From: Melioribacter roseus P3M-2
GTDB taxonomy: Bacteria > Bacteroidota > Ignavibacteria > Ignavibacteriales > Melioribacteraceae
Direction: 5' to 3'
Length of the DNA stretch: 64,000 nt
NCBI RefSeq assembly: GCF_000279145.1
Contig: NC_018178.1
Coordinates: 2,923,688-2,987,687 of the forward strand
The position numbers were made by a program, and so were the translations under genes. How positions within the stretch are numbered: position 1 is the first letter of the stretch; every line of letters begins with the position of its first letter. This document shows, in pieces, positions 41,113 through 50,419 of the stretch. The notes beneath the pieces were generated by a model. It had not been told where the DNA came from. It did not search any database and saw only the letters and a program-made list of their open reading frames with translations.

Positions 41113-42582
41113 TTAATTTCTTACAAAATTGACTAATTTATTGCAGGCATTGTCAATTATATAGTTTACTAGGTTGGACGATGATAAATAATTATTTATA
41201 ATAACTGAAAACGCGAGAGTTTCGCCGGAAACAGTTTTAACATAGCCTGCAAGAGCCGACACGGCGGGACTGTATCCGGGCTTTGCTCTTAGATTATTCT
41301 TTGCATAAGTTTTTTTCATCCTATTGGCAAGCGTACCGTCGAATCCGGCTATCGGCAAAGAATTATAAAAATAGTCCGACATTTCCGACTTGTAAAGATA
41401 AGTCAGCAGATTAACTGTCTGGCGCGGCGTTACGAGATTATATCTCGACAGACCCGAACCGTCCACAAGATACAGATTGTCAACGTTGACGCCGATTTCA
41501 TTAAAAAGTTTTCTGCAGGCTTCCAGACCGTTTTCAGCCGAACCGTATCCGTAAACTTCGAGTCCGATAGTTTTCAGAATTTGTTCGGAATAAAAATTAT
41601 TGCTGTTTTTGTTGGTTTCGTTAATTATTCTGTACAAAGGGACCGAACGATGAACCAGCAAAGGAGTCATATCGTCTTTTACAATAAACTTGTCCGTCTC
41701 GTCGTAATCGAGAATTTTTCCTTCAGTAAGAATGCCGCTTGCGTTCAAAGTTTCATTAAATACCGTCATGAAGTAATCGGCGGCTCCGGAAACGGAAATA
41801 TTCTTTACAACCGGTTCGGATTTATAATTAATAGCTCCCGAAATGTATATTACGTTCGAACCTCTCTCGCGCGTTACTTCAATTTGAGTTTCGTCGACGG
41901 TAGTAACCGCTTTATTTACAATGGTAACATAATTTGTTTTCGGAGCGATAGTATATTTTGCCGGGAATTTTAACTCAGCCGGGCTGATTGTAATTTCAAT
42001 TGAATTATCGTTAAAGCTGAGAGCGCCGGACGGAGCTGCGAACCAATAACTTTCGTTATCCCACGCCCATCCATTTCCCAAAGGAATGTCGTCGAATGCA
42101 TGATCGTCGTAATAAAGATTTCCTTCTATTTTTCTGACGCCTTTATTAATAAGCTGATTAGCCCACTCTTCGAAAATAACGGTAGGGTCGCCGTTATAAA
42201 ATCGATTGGAAATCGACGGGTCGCCGGATCCCGCGACAATCAAATCCCCCTTCAAAACTCCGTTATTAATTTCACCGTCGGTATAAATCGTGGTTTCGTA
42301 TCGATATTCGGGACCTAAAATAAAAAGCGCCGCCGCGGTCGTAAAAAGTTTGACCAGAGACGCCGGCACGAACAATTTATCGGGATTTTTTTTGTAAATA
42401 GTTTCTCCGGTTTTCAACGATCTTATAAAAACTCCCACGAATGCATTATTCAATGCGGAATCGTTAAACGAATCGTCGAGTTGCTCTCTCAACTCGTTGA
42501 TTGAATATTGCTCTTTCAGCGTGTCGTTTTGAGCGGATACAACGCACGAGAGAAGCAATATCAGAATAAATTTATTTATCAT
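41113..42582 (-). CDS. dacB: D-Ala-D-Ala carboxypeptidase/endopeptidase (PBP4 type)
   Basis: 489 residues from the ATG at 42582, which starts a signal peptide (MINKFILILLLSCVVSAQ); the open frame extends 37 codons upstream into rluB. SxxK: PASLVKLFTTAAALF; SxN: NKNSNNFYSEQ; the third motif reads RAKPGYSPAVSALAGYV, so KTG is KPG. It acts in the periplasm on peptidoglycan cross-links. The Thr-to-Pro change in the third box is unusual (AAG CCC GGA). Confidence 0.9.
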   Translation of the reverse strand: MINKFILILLLSCVVSAQNDTLKEQYSINELREQLDDSFNDSALNNAFVGVFIRSLKTGETIYKKNPDKLFVPASLVKLFTTAAALFILGPEYRYETTIYTDGEINNGVLKGDLIVAGSGDPSISNRFYNGDPTVIFEEWANQLINKGVRKIEGNLYYDDHAFDDIPLGNGWAWDNESYWFAAPSGALSFNDNSIEITISPAELKFPAKYTIAPKTNYVTIVNKAVTTVDETQIEVTRERGSNVIYISGAINYKSEPVVKNISVSGAADYFMTVFNETLNASGILTEGKILDYDETDKFIVKDDMTPLLVHRSVPLYRIINETNKNSNNFYSEQILKTIGLEVYGYGSAENGLEACRKLFNEIGVNVDNLYLVDGSGLSRYNLVTPRQTVNLLTYLYKSEMSDYFYNSLPIAGFDGTLANRMKKTYAKNNLRAKPGYSPAVSALAGYVKTVSGETLAFSVIINNYLSSSNLVNYIIDNACNKLVNFVRN

Positions 42583-43285
42583 AGAGTTTATAAACTTTTT
42601 CGATTTCTTTATCTGTAATTTCTCTGTAATAACCGTAAGGAAGTTTTTCGAGTGTAAAAATTCCGAAACTGACCCTTTCGAGAGATTTAACAAAATAGCC
42701 GAGTTGTCCGAACATACGTTTCACAAAATGATTTCTGCCCTCGACAGTAGTAACTTCTACCATTTTTTTGTTATTGGAATTAACGTATTTTATTTCTTCG
42801 AATTTGCTTTTCCTGCCGTCGAGATAAATTCCCTTCGACAATTTGTCGGCGTGTTCCTGAATAAGAGGTTTATCGAGGGTAGCGCGATAAACGCGCGGAA
42901 TTTTTTTGCTCGGATGCGTCATTAAATTCGAAAAGTTCCCGTCGTTTGTCAGTATGAGCACTCCGGTAGTATTATAATCGAGTCGCCCTACCGGAAATAT
43001 TTTATGTTTGGTTTTGATCAGGTCGGTTACTTTTTTCCTGTTCTTTTCGTCGCTTGTGGTAGTAATGTATCCTTTCGGTTTATTCAGGAGGTAATAGACT
43101 TTTTTTTCGGGTTTAAGTTTTTCTCCGTCCAGATATACTACGTCAACAGCCGGATCGACATAAAAGCTGAAATCCGTAACTATATTGCCGTTAACGGAGA
43201 CTCTTCCCGTTTTAATATACTCTTCCGAATTTCTTCTTGAAGAGATTCCGCATTCCGAAAGGAATTTATTCAATCGTATCTTCAT
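42572..43285 (-). CDS. rluB: ribosomal large subunit pseudouridine synthase B type
   Basis: 237 residues from the ATG at 43285 (upstream codons overlap scpB). S4 domain at the start (RLNKFLSECGISSRRNSEEY), then the RsuA/RluB catalytic domain with FPVGRLDYNTTGVLILTNDG, Asp being the nucleophile. Isomerises a uridine in 23S rRNA. The scpA-scpB-rluB order is common in bacteria. Confidence 0.9.
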   Translation of the reverse strand: MKIRLNKFLSECGISSRRNSEEYIKTGRVSVNGNIVTDFSFYVDPAVDVVYLDGEKLKPEKKVYYLLNKPKGYITTTSDEKNRKKVTDLIKTKHKIFPVGRLDYNTTGVLILTNDGNFSNLMTHPSKKIPRVYRATLDKPLIQEHADKLSKGIYLDGRKSKFEEIKYVNSNNKKMVEVTTVEGRNHFVKRMFGQLGYFVKSLERVSFGIFTLEKLPYGYYREITDKEIEKVYKLYDK

Positions 43286-43922
43286 CGTCCGCGCCTTCGT
43301 TGTTAGTTTCTTTTTCAAGTTCCTCTTCGACTTCGTTCATCATAATTCTTCGTTTTTGCTCCTGAAAATCCTCGTCTTTCATAATCTCCTCGATTTCGCG
43401 AGGCTTAGGCAAATCGGAAATATTATTCAATCCGAAGTATTTTAAAAATTCGTCGGTTGTGCCGTAAAGAAGCGGTCTCCCGACCGTCTCGGCTCTGCCT
43501 TTAATCGTAATCAGATTTTTTTCTAAAAGAGTATTCAAAGTATAGTCGGAATTGACGCCGCGAATGGCTTCGAGTTCCGGTTTTGTAATCGGTTGTTTGT
43601 ATGCGATAATAGCCAGAGTTTCGAGCGCAGCCTGACTGAGTCGTCGTTTGCTCTTTTCGGTTGAAAGAAATCCAACATATTTAGCATGATCTGGTTTGGT
43701 CGCATAAATAAATCCGTTTGCGATTCTGAGTATTTTAAATGCGTGTCCGTTCTGGTCGTATTTTTCATTCAACATATTAACTGCTTCGTCGATTTCCTGA
43801 ACGGTGATTTCGATATCCGCTCCGTCAATTTCCTTGATTGCATTGACAATTTCTTTTGCTGGCAACGGCTCGTCCGAAGCAAAGATCAGAGCTTCGATAA
43901 CGGAATAATAGATATTATCCAT
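43266..43922 (-). CDS. scpB: segregation and condensation protein B
   Basis: 218 residues. Two winged helices: IEALIFASDEPLPAKEIVN at the N terminus and LETLAIIAYKQPITKPELEA with IRGVNSDYTL in the middle. The C terminus is a long acidic tail. Part of the SMC-ScpAB condensin. Overlaps scpA by 8 bp and rluB by 20 bp. Confidence 0.94.
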   Translation of the reverse strand: MDNIYYSVIEALIFASDEPLPAKEIVNAIKEIDGADIEITVQEIDEAVNMLNEKYDQNGHAFKILRIANGFIYATKPDHAKYVGFLSTEKSKRRLSQAALETLAIIAYKQPITKPELEAIRGVNSDYTLNTLLEKNLITIKGRAETVGRPLLYGTTDEFLKYFGLNNISDLPKPREIEEIMKDEDFQEQKRRIMMNEVEEELEKETNNEGADDEDTIE

Positions 43923-44634
43923 CAGATAGTCCGTAGATTATAAAATCATTAAAATTAGGAGATTCCTCGATGCCGATTTTACCCGATTTAACCATCTCCA
44001 GGACGGCGATAAACGTAACGACAATTTTAATTTTATTAGCCATCTCTTTCATCAATTCTTTGAATTCGATTCTCTTTTTCGATTTAACCTTTTCGCTGAT
44101 ATAATCCATCTGTTCTTCAATAGTAACATTCCATTTTTTTATTTGATGAACCGGCTCTTCTTTTTTCGATTCGATTACTTTTTTGAAAGCTTTAATAAGA
44201 TCGTAAAGAGAAATATTCTTCAAAAGGATATCGAGGTTCGCCGTTTTTTCTTTTTCGTCGTATTCGAAATTGCTGCGGAAATTATAACTTCGCATATTCG
44301 ATTCCATATAGCTGAACTCCTCGGTCATCTCTTTGTATCTTTTATACTCGAGCAATGCTTTGACGAGGTCGGCTCTCGGATCGATTTCCTCTCCTTTTTC
44401 GTCGACTTCTTTCGGGAGGAGCATTTTGACTTTAATTTGCATCAGGGTCGCCGCCATCAGAATAAAATCTCCGGCAATCTCGAGGTCGAGTTGCTGGAGC
44501 ATTTTAAGATAATCCATAAAGTCTTTGGTAATTTTCGATATCGGAATATCGTAAATATTGAGCTCGTCCCTTTTTATAAAAAAGAGCAGAAGGTCAAGCG
44601 GGCCTTCGAATTGTGTAAGTTTTATTTTATACAT
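43915..44634 (-). CDS. scpA: segregation and condensation protein A
   Basis: 239 residues. Kleisin: N-terminal LTQFEGPLDLLLFFIKRDEL and DIPISKITKDFMDYL; the C-terminal winged helix ends FIAVLEMVKSGKIGIEES. Bridges SMC heads. The start overlaps the trpS stop by one base. Confidence 0.94.
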   Translation of the reverse strand: MYKIKLTQFEGPLDLLLFFIKRDELNIYDIPISKITKDFMDYLKMLQQLDLEIAGDFILMAATLMQIKVKMLLPKEVDEKGEEIDPRADLVKALLEYKRYKEMTEEFSYMESNMRSYNFRSNFEYDEKEKTANLDILLKNISLYDLIKAFKKVIESKKEEPVHQIKKWNVTIEEQMDYISEKVKSKKRIEFKELMKEMANKIKIVVTFIAVLEMVKSGKIGIEESPNFNDFIIYGLSDG

Positions 44635-45614
44635 TATCCGAATTTCATACTTGTATGAACTTCGTCCATTGTCTGCCGCGCAACGACTTTCGCTTTTTCC
44701 TCTCCTTCGCGCAGTATGTCTTTAACCAAGTCAATATTCCGCTCGTAATGTTTTCGTTTTTCAATTATCGGCTCGAGGAATTCATTGATCTTAGCAGCGC
44801 ATCTCGACTTGCATTCAACGCACCCGAGAGCGCCGCTGCGGCAATCTGCATCGATGTTTTCAATTTCGCCGGAATTAAATTTTTTGTGATACGTAAACAC
44901 CAGACAAACTTCAGGTCGTCCGGGATCGTTTTTCCTGACTTTCATAGTATCCGTAACCGCCTTTTTTAATTTCGCCGTAACGGCATCCGGCTCGTCGGAG
45001 AGCAGGATTGTATTGCCCATCGATTTCGACATTTTAGCATTGCCGTCCAAACCGGGCAAACGCGCAAAACTTGTAAGAAGCGGTTCCGGTTCGGGAAAGA
45101 CTTCGCCGTACTGATTGTTGAATCGCCTTGCAATTTCGCGCGTAATTTCGATATGCGGAACCTGGTCTTCTCCAACTGGCACCGCTTCCCCTTTGTACAA
45201 TAAAATGTCCGCCGCCTGCAAAACCGGGTAACCCAAATGACCGTATATTACATTTTCAATATTCAAATCGCGAACCTGCTCTTTTAAAGTCGGATTTCTT
45301 TCCAAACGCGCCTTTGTAATAAGCATCGAAAATATCAGAAATAATTCCGCATGTTCTTTAATCTGCGACTGACGAAAAAACGGACTCTTCTCAGGGTCGA
45401 GTCCGGCCGCCAGCCAATCTATAACCATTTCGATTGTATTGTCGTAAATATGTTCGGTCGATAAATCGGTAGTCAATACGTGATAGTCGGCAATCAGGTG
45501 ATAACTGTCGTATTGATTTTGGAGATCAATCCAGTTTTCGAGCGCGCCTACGTAATGTCCGAGATGCAGTTTACCCGTAGGACGCATACCGCTTAGAATT
45601 CTCTTTTTAGCCAT
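44634..45614 (-). CDS. trpS: tryptophanyl-tRNA synthetase
   Basis: 326 residues from the ATG at 45614 (MAKKRILSGMRPTGKLHLGH). HIGH-type motif LHLGHYVGAL; KMSKS motif AKMSKSMGNT; VGEDQVPHIE. Contains an unusual cysteine-rich insert CRSGALGCVECKSRC (about residues 245-260), as in Fe-S-containing TrpRS. Charges tRNA-Trp. An in-frame upstream extension overlaps the HNH gene and is not family-like. Confidence 0.93.
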   Translation of the reverse strand: MAKKRILSGMRPTGKLHLGHYVGALENWIDLQNQYDSYHLIADYHVLTTDLSTEHIYDNTIEMVIDWLAAGLDPEKSPFFRQSQIKEHAELFLIFSMLITKARLERNPTLKEQVRDLNIENVIYGHLGYPVLQAADILLYKGEAVPVGEDQVPHIEITREIARRFNNQYGEVFPEPEPLLTSFARLPGLDGNAKMSKSMGNTILLSDEPDAVTAKLKKAVTDTMKVRKNDPGRPEVCLVFTYHKKFNSGEIENIDADCRSGALGCVECKSRCAAKINEFLEPIIEKRKHYERNIDLVKDILREGEEKAKVVARQTMDEVHTSMKFG

Positions 45615-45678
45615 AATTCCGATAGAATAAATTATTGAATACAGATTACAAAAATATAGAAAAAAAGGAAATTTACTC

Positions 45679-46212
45679 TCAATCGAAGAGGAAAGGTTTC
45701 CAGGTTGTGTCAATTCTGCCGGCTGCGGATTTGATAAAAAGTATATGATTCGGAGTAAAAGGTTTTATTCTAAGTTTCATACCCGCTTCGTCGGGAGTTC
45801 TATCGCCTTTTTTATTATTGCACGGCAAACAAGCCGCCACCAGGTTTTCCCAAGTATCGGCGCCGCCTCTCGATTTGGGAATAATATGGTCAACCGTTAA
45901 AGGCAGATCTCCCCTGCCGCAATATGCGCATCGATGACCGTCGCGTTTCAAAATATTTTTCCGCGTCAGTATAATTTTCTTGTAGGGTATTCTTATATAG
46001 TCCTTCAGTTTAATAACGCTGGGCCAGGGATAAGCCTTACTAACGGTTCTTATTTGCCTGCCGCTGTTATTTGCAACGAGTTCCGCTTTGCCGAGAAGCA
46101 GTAGTACAATTGCCTTTTTGACGTTACAAATGGTAAGGGGTTCATAACTTTGATTCAGTAAAAGAACCCTTGCGTTGAGCGCCCCGTTTGAACCGAACTT
46201 ACGTTCGAAGAT
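45679..46212 (-). CDS. HNH endonuclease family protein without a canonical start codon
   Basis: The HNH core is RDGHRCAYCGR, LTVDHIIPKSRGGADTWENL and CLPCNNKKGDRTPDEAG, with both Cys pairs and the DH. The full family-like protein continues upstream as LNARVLLLNQSYEPLTICNV and KAIVLLLLGKAELV, so the N terminus is upstream of the first in-frame TTG (45951). An excellent Shine-Dalgarno AAGGAGG lies at 46221-46215, but no in-frame ATG, GTG or TTG follows before the conserved part; the first candidate is ATC at 46212. Either a rare start codon or a base error. Function unknown; such genes are widespread and not clearly mobile. Confidence 0.75.
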   Translation of the reverse strand: MFERKFGSNGALNARVLLLNQSYEPLTICNVKKAIVLLLLGKAELVANNSGRQIRTVSKAYPWPSVIKLKDYIRIPYKKIILTRKNILKRDGHRCAYCGRGDLPLTVDHIIPKSRGGADTWENLVAACLPCNNKKGDRTPDEAGMKLRIKPFTPNHILFIKSAAGRIDTTWKPFLFD

Positions 46213-46300
46213 GACCTCCTTAGCACTAAATTAACCAATCGGTTATATTTTGGCGTATAATATGCAAAATTTCGTTTAATAATGAAAGATATTTATCCGG

Positions 46301-47389
46301 TCACTTTTCTATAATACCTCCGGCAAGCAGATACCCCTTTTCGTCATAAAGGACGAGAGATTGCCCCGGCGTAACGGCGTTTTTGGGTTCGGAAAATTCT
46401 ATTTCAATCGAGTCGGGCGCCGATTTTATTACAACCGCTTCCTTGGCCGAATCCGAATACCTTATTTTACCAAAGACTTTTTCGCCTTCCTTTAATATAG
46501 CTTGGCTTACATAATTAACGTCCGACGCTTTTACTCTTCTTTCGAGCAATTCTTCTTTGTCGCCTATTTCAATTGTGTTCGTATTGCTGTCGATATTTTT
46601 TACATATACTGGTTTACCGAACGAGACACCTAGACCGCGTCTTTGCCCGATTGTATAAAAAGGAAAGCCTTTGTGCTTGCCTACAATTTCCCCATGATAG
46701 ACCAAATTGCCTTCCCGAATATTATTAATAACCTCAGGAATTCTTTCGCGCAGAAATCGTTCGTAATTATTGTCGGCGACGAAACAAATTTCCTGGCTAT
46801 CCGGTTTGTCCGCGGTTTTTAATCCGAATTCGGCGGCAATGGCTCTCACTTCTTCTTTGGTATATTTACCGAGCGGAAATAACGTACGGGAGAGACTTTC
46901 CTGTGTAAGTCCCCAGAGAGCGTAAGTTTGGTCTTTCTTCGTGTCTTTCGAATATTTGAGAGTATATCTGTCGTTAATTTTTTCCACAACCGCATAATGT
47001 CCGGTTGCAACATAACGCGCATCGAGCGAGTCTGCTTTTTTCAGCAACTCTTCCCATTTAATTTTACGATTGCATACGACGCACGGATTAGGGGTTCTAC
47101 CTGCCAGATATTCTTTCACAAAATCGTCTATAACCGTTTCTTCAAAAGCTTTTGTAAAATCGACGGTATAATGAGGAATGCCTATTAACTCCGCCACATT
47201 TTTTGCGTCGAAAATTGCATCGAGCGAGCAGCATCCCGATTCGTGTTTCGGGGCTCCGCCCACTTCCATAAATCCCCATGTCTTCATTGTAATGCCGATT
47301 ACATCGTAGCCTTCCTTCTTCAATATAGCAGCTGCAACGGAGGAATCGACTCCGCCGCTCATGGCAACGATAACTCGATTTTCGTTCAT
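46301..47389 (-). CDS. mnmA: tRNA-specific 2-thiouridylase
   Basis: 362 residues. PP-loop VAMSGGVDSSVAAAILKKEG; catalytic cysteines in NPCVVCNRKIKW and EICFVADNNYERF; GQRRGLGVSFGKPVYV near the C terminus. Thiolates U34 of tRNA-Lys, -Glu and -Gln. Full length. Confidence 0.96.
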   Translation of the reverse strand: MNENRVIVAMSGGVDSSVAAAILKKEGYDVIGITMKTWGFMEVGGAPKHESGCCSLDAIFDAKNVAELIGIPHYTVDFTKAFEETVIDDFVKEYLAGRTPNPCVVCNRKIKWEELLKKADSLDARYVATGHYAVVEKINDRYTLKYSKDTKKDQTYALWGLTQESLSRTLFPLGKYTKEEVRAIAAEFGLKTADKPDSQEICFVADNNYERFLRERIPEVINNIREGNLVYHGEIVGKHKGFPFYTIGQRRGLGVSFGKPVYVKNIDSNTNTIEIGDKEELLERRVKASDVNYVSQAILKEGEKVFGKIRYSDSAKEAVVIKSAPDSIEIEFSEPKNAVTPGQSLVLYDEKGYLLAGGIIEK

Positions 47390-47450
47390 CTTTGTCCTTT
47401 CTTTAAAAATCTAAAATTGAAACGATAAATATAGGAAATAAGTTCTAATT

Positions 47451-47828
47451 TCAGGCGGTTGTGGAAAGGATTGCCACGCATGTAACGTAATGGTCGGAAT
47501 GGCTCATCGAAATTAAAAGTTTTTTGTCGTTTCCTAGATATTCTTTGATTTCGATACTTCTCAAATTAACAACAGGCCTCCCGTTCGACAGATTGCTGAT
47601 TTCAATGTCCTTCCAACCGGGGCTAACATTTACCGACGAGAGCGCTTTTGTTATGGCTTCCTTGGCGGCAAAGCGCGCCGCCAGATGTTGATATTTATTC
47701 TTTTTTGACAGACAATATTCCAATTCGGAGATTGTAAATATTTTCTCCAAAAAACGATCGCCGTAATTGTCCACGCTTTGCTTTATCCTGTCGATTTCTA
47801 TTATGTCAATTCCGAGTCCGAGGACCAT
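47451..47828 (-). CDS. acpS: holo-[acyl-carrier-protein] synthase
   Basis: 125 residues. GLGIDIIEIDRI with the Mg-binding Asp, and RFAAKEAITKALS with the catalytic Glu. Transfers phosphopantetheine to ACP. Ends about 60 bp before mnmA. Confidence 0.94.
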   Translation of the reverse strand: MVLGLGIDIIEIDRIKQSVDNYGDRFLEKIFTISELEYCLSKKNKYQHLAARFAAKEAITKALSSVNVSPGWKDIEISNLSNGRPVVNLRSIEIKEYLGNDKKLLISMSHSDHYVTCVAILSTTA

Positions 47829-47843
47829 TTCTTTTCCTCTCTT

Positions 47844-48758
47844 TTAGAAAATATTTGCATCGACTTTAATGCCTTCGCCCTGAATCTGTTTTTCGAGTAT
47901 TTCAACAAGTTTATTCAATTTTGTCATTGTGTCTTTTAGATCATTCATAAATTTATCGTCATACAATAATCTGCCGAGATTATTTTCGCTGCGCTTCGTT
48001 TCGTCTAAGAGAGCATTAAGTTCGCTCAAAAGTTTCTTCGATTCGTACAATGTCGAATTAGCGCTATTAATAAAAACTTTTACCGAATCCCTGTTTTCCG
48101 AAACCAGCGCATTGACATTATCGGTAATTTCAATCGAATTGGAAATCAATCTTGAAAAATTGGAATCGTTACGAGCAACAAAAGAATTTAGATTAACCGC
48201 AGCATGATTCAAGTTGCTTACCAGACCTTTCATCTTGTCGGTAAAACTGTCGTCGAGCACAGTATTATTCAATTTTGCAAGAGTAACGTTTACTTCTTTG
48301 ACCAGACTAATCAAATCCGATTGCAAATTTCCGAGCAGCGCCATAGTAGTAGAAATATCGCCGAGAAACAAACCTTCGTAAATTTGATTCGGATCCAGAG
48401 GTTTGTCCGAATTTCCGGGATAAATTTCAACTTTTTTGCCGCCCATTAAATCGAGCATCATTATTTGAAAAGTGGCGTCCCGTCTTAGCGAGGTTTCTTT
48501 ATCAATCTTAAGTACGGCAACTACGTAATCGTTCTCGGTTCTGATATCGTCGACGTAACCAGAGCGAACTCCGTTTACGGTTACGGGGTCGCCGATCTCG
48601 AGTCCGGCTACATTATCGAATTTTATTTTCAGTTCGGTTTTGTCGGAATTAAATGTAATATTTTTAGCCCACCCGAGAATCCACAAAAAGACAATCAGCG
48701 CTAGGAATACGGTAATTCCGACTTTTATTTCAGTTTTTCTCTCGTCTCTCATCTTCAT
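47844..48758 (-). CDS. MlaD/MCE family protein
   Basis: 304 residues from the ATG at 48758 (TTG 48761 and ATG 48752 also possible). One N-terminal membrane segment (VGITVFLALIVFLWILGWA), one MCE domain (about 40-120, FDNVAGLEIGDPVTVNGVRS), then a long helical part. It binds lipids and works with an ABC permease/ATPase in lipid transport; no mlaE/mlaF genes are in the window. Overlaps the upstream gene. Confidence 0.88.
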   Translation of the reverse strand: MKMRDERKTEIKVGITVFLALIVFLWILGWAKNITFNSDKTELKIKFDNVAGLEIGDPVTVNGVRSGYVDDIRTENDYVVAVLKIDKETSLRRDATFQIMMLDLMGGKKVEIYPGNSDKPLDPNQIYEGLFLGDISTTMALLGNLQSDLISLVKEVNVTLAKLNNTVLDDSFTDKMKGLVSNLNHAAVNLNSFVARNDSNFSRLISNSIEITDNVNALVSENRDSVKVFINSANSTLYESKKLLSELNALLDETKRSENNLGRLLYDDKFMNDLKDTMTKLNKLVEILEKQIQGEGIKVDANIF

Positions 48759-49101
48759 CAATCATTTTTTTCAGAATATTAAATTCAAGTGAATCAATTA
48801 CTCCGTCCTCTATGAACATTTTTGTTCGTTCGGCTATTTTTTCAAAGTTTTTCATCGACTCTTCGAAATCTTTCTTTTTCAGATTTTCGATTCTGTTAAA
48901 AAAGAAAACTCGTAAAGAGTCGTCATAGTTATTGCGCTGTAAATTATCGAAATCTTTCTTTAAGTCGTTAACTCCGATTTCGAATATTTTTTCTTTAGCG
49001 TAATTTTTAATGACCGAGCCGTATTGTCTGTAGATAAAAATCAAACTGCCTATTGCCACTGTAATGGTAATAACCAGGGTCAGAAAACATCCCTTTCTCA
49101 T
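48730..49101 (-). CDS. hypothetical protein with N-terminal membrane anchor
   Basis: 123 residues: an N-terminal membrane segment (FLTLVITITVAIGSLIFIYR), then a charged helical domain. No family recognised. Coupled by overlap to both the MCE gene (29 bp) and the CorC/CNNM gene (4 bp), so possibly part of the same envelope process. Confidence 0.65.
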   Translation of the reverse strand: MRKGCFLTLVITITVAIGSLIFIYRQYGSVIKNYAKEKIFEIGVNDLKKDFDNLQRNNYDDSLRVFFFNRIENLKKKDFEESMKNFEKIAERTKMFIEDGVIDSLEFNILKKMIDEDERREKN

Positions 49102-50384
49102 TTTTGCTCCGGCAGTTTTTCGACGAGGACTTTATTGATTCTTTTATTATGTATTTCTTTGACCGTAAATTTAACCCCCATATCGACAAAAGAGAATCCT
49201 TCTTCGGGAATAGAGCCGGCGTGGTTCAGAATAAATCCCGCGAGAGTGTCGTAATCGTCGTCTTCATTTGAAAATTCGGTTTCTAATAACTCACTCAATT
49301 CATCGATAGGCAATCTGCCGCTGAGCAAGTACGAATTTTCCGAAACCTTGACTATCGGATTTTCTTCTTTATCGAATTCGTCACGAATATCGCCCACAAT
49401 TTCTTCAAGAATATCTTCCAGAGAAATCAGACCCGCCGTACCGCCGTATTCGTCGACAACTATTCCGAGATGAAGTTTCTTTTCCTGAAAATCGTGGAGC
49501 AATTCGTTTATATATTTTGTTTGTGGCACAAAGAAAACTTCCCGCGCTATTTTACGGAGCGACAGGGATTTTCTCATTTCCGGATTTTTCAGATACGGCA
49601 GCAAGTCCTTCGCATAAATAATACCGATAATATTATCGAGCGAGTTTTCGTATAAAGGGATTCGGCTATAGCCCGATTCATTAATGACTTTCATGAGTTC
49701 ATCGAAAGTAATATCTACCGGAACAGCGACAATATCGACGCGCGGAGTCATAATTTCCCTGGCAGTTACGCTTCTGAACGATACAATTCCTTCGATTAAT
49801 TCGTGCTCGTCTTCTTCGATTGTTCCCTTTTCCACCCCGAGGGTAGTCAGTTCGGTAATTTCGGAACTCAGAAGAGGGTTCTTAAATTTTTCGGTCTTCA
49901 TTCTGGAAGTCGCCGCCCGCAACAAGTCGCTTAGAATTTTTGCAATGGGGAAAAACAGCACGCTAATCCAATAAAGAGGCAACGCCACAACTTTTGCAAA
50001 GTTGATGCTGTTTTTATTTGCAACCAATTTCGGGATAATTTCGCCGAACAGAAGTATAATAATAGTCAGAATCAAAATCTGAATCGTTACTGCCAGTTCT
50101 TCCGAAACTCCGTAAACTTTTGCAAGGTCGAGCGCAATCAGAACCGAAATTATGGATGCGGCGGTATTAACAACGGTATTACCGAGCAATATGGTCACCA
50201 ATATACGACGCGGATTGTCCAACAGGAGTTGGAGATAGCTCCCAATAACTTTGCTATCTTTCCGGAAATCTTTAATTTTTTTCTTATCGATCGAAAAGAG
50301 CGCTACTTCAGCTCCCGAGAAGAATCCGGAAAGAATAATAGAAATTACAAGAAGAACTATGCGCAGAAATGAATCGCTTTCCAA
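49098..50384 (-). CDS. CNNM/CorC (hemolysin-like) transporter-type protein
   Basis: 428 residues. N-terminal DUF21 membrane domain with four segments (about 1-150, SGFFSGAEVALFSIDKKK); a CBS pair (REIMTPRVDIVAVP, then LHLGIVVDEYGGTAGLIS); and a C-terminal CorC/HlyC domain (DTLAGFILNHAGSIPEEGF). Likely Mg/Co efflux or a related envelope role; resembles GldE of Bacteroidetes. Confidence 0.9.
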   Translation of the reverse strand: MESDSFLRIVLLVISIILSGFFSGAEVALFSIDKKKIKDFRKDSKVIGSYLQLLLDNPRRILVTILLGNTVVNTAASIISVLIALDLAKVYGVSEELAVTIQILILTIIILLFGEIIPKLVANKNSINFAKVVALPLYWISVLFFPIAKILSDLLRAATSRMKTEKFKNPLLSSEITELTTLGVEKGTIEEDEHELIEGIVSFRSVTAREIMTPRVDIVAVPVDITFDELMKVINESGYSRIPLYENSLDNIIGIIYAKDLLPYLKNPEMRKSLSLRKIAREVFFVPQTKYINELLHDFQEKKLHLGIVVDEYGGTAGLISLEDILEEIVGDIRDEFDKEENPIVKVSENSYLLSGRLPIDELSELLETEFSNEDDDYDTLAGFILNHAGSIPEEGFSFVDMGVKFTVKEIHNKRINKVLVEKLPEQK

Positions 50385-50419
50385 GTTATCGTCAAATCCC
50401 GACTTTATTCAACATACAA

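Noticed and set aside
45661-45951. HNH gene as part of a mobile intron or homing element
   Set aside because: The protein has the full-length layout of a common chromosomal HNH family, with no intron-like ends or interrupted host gene.
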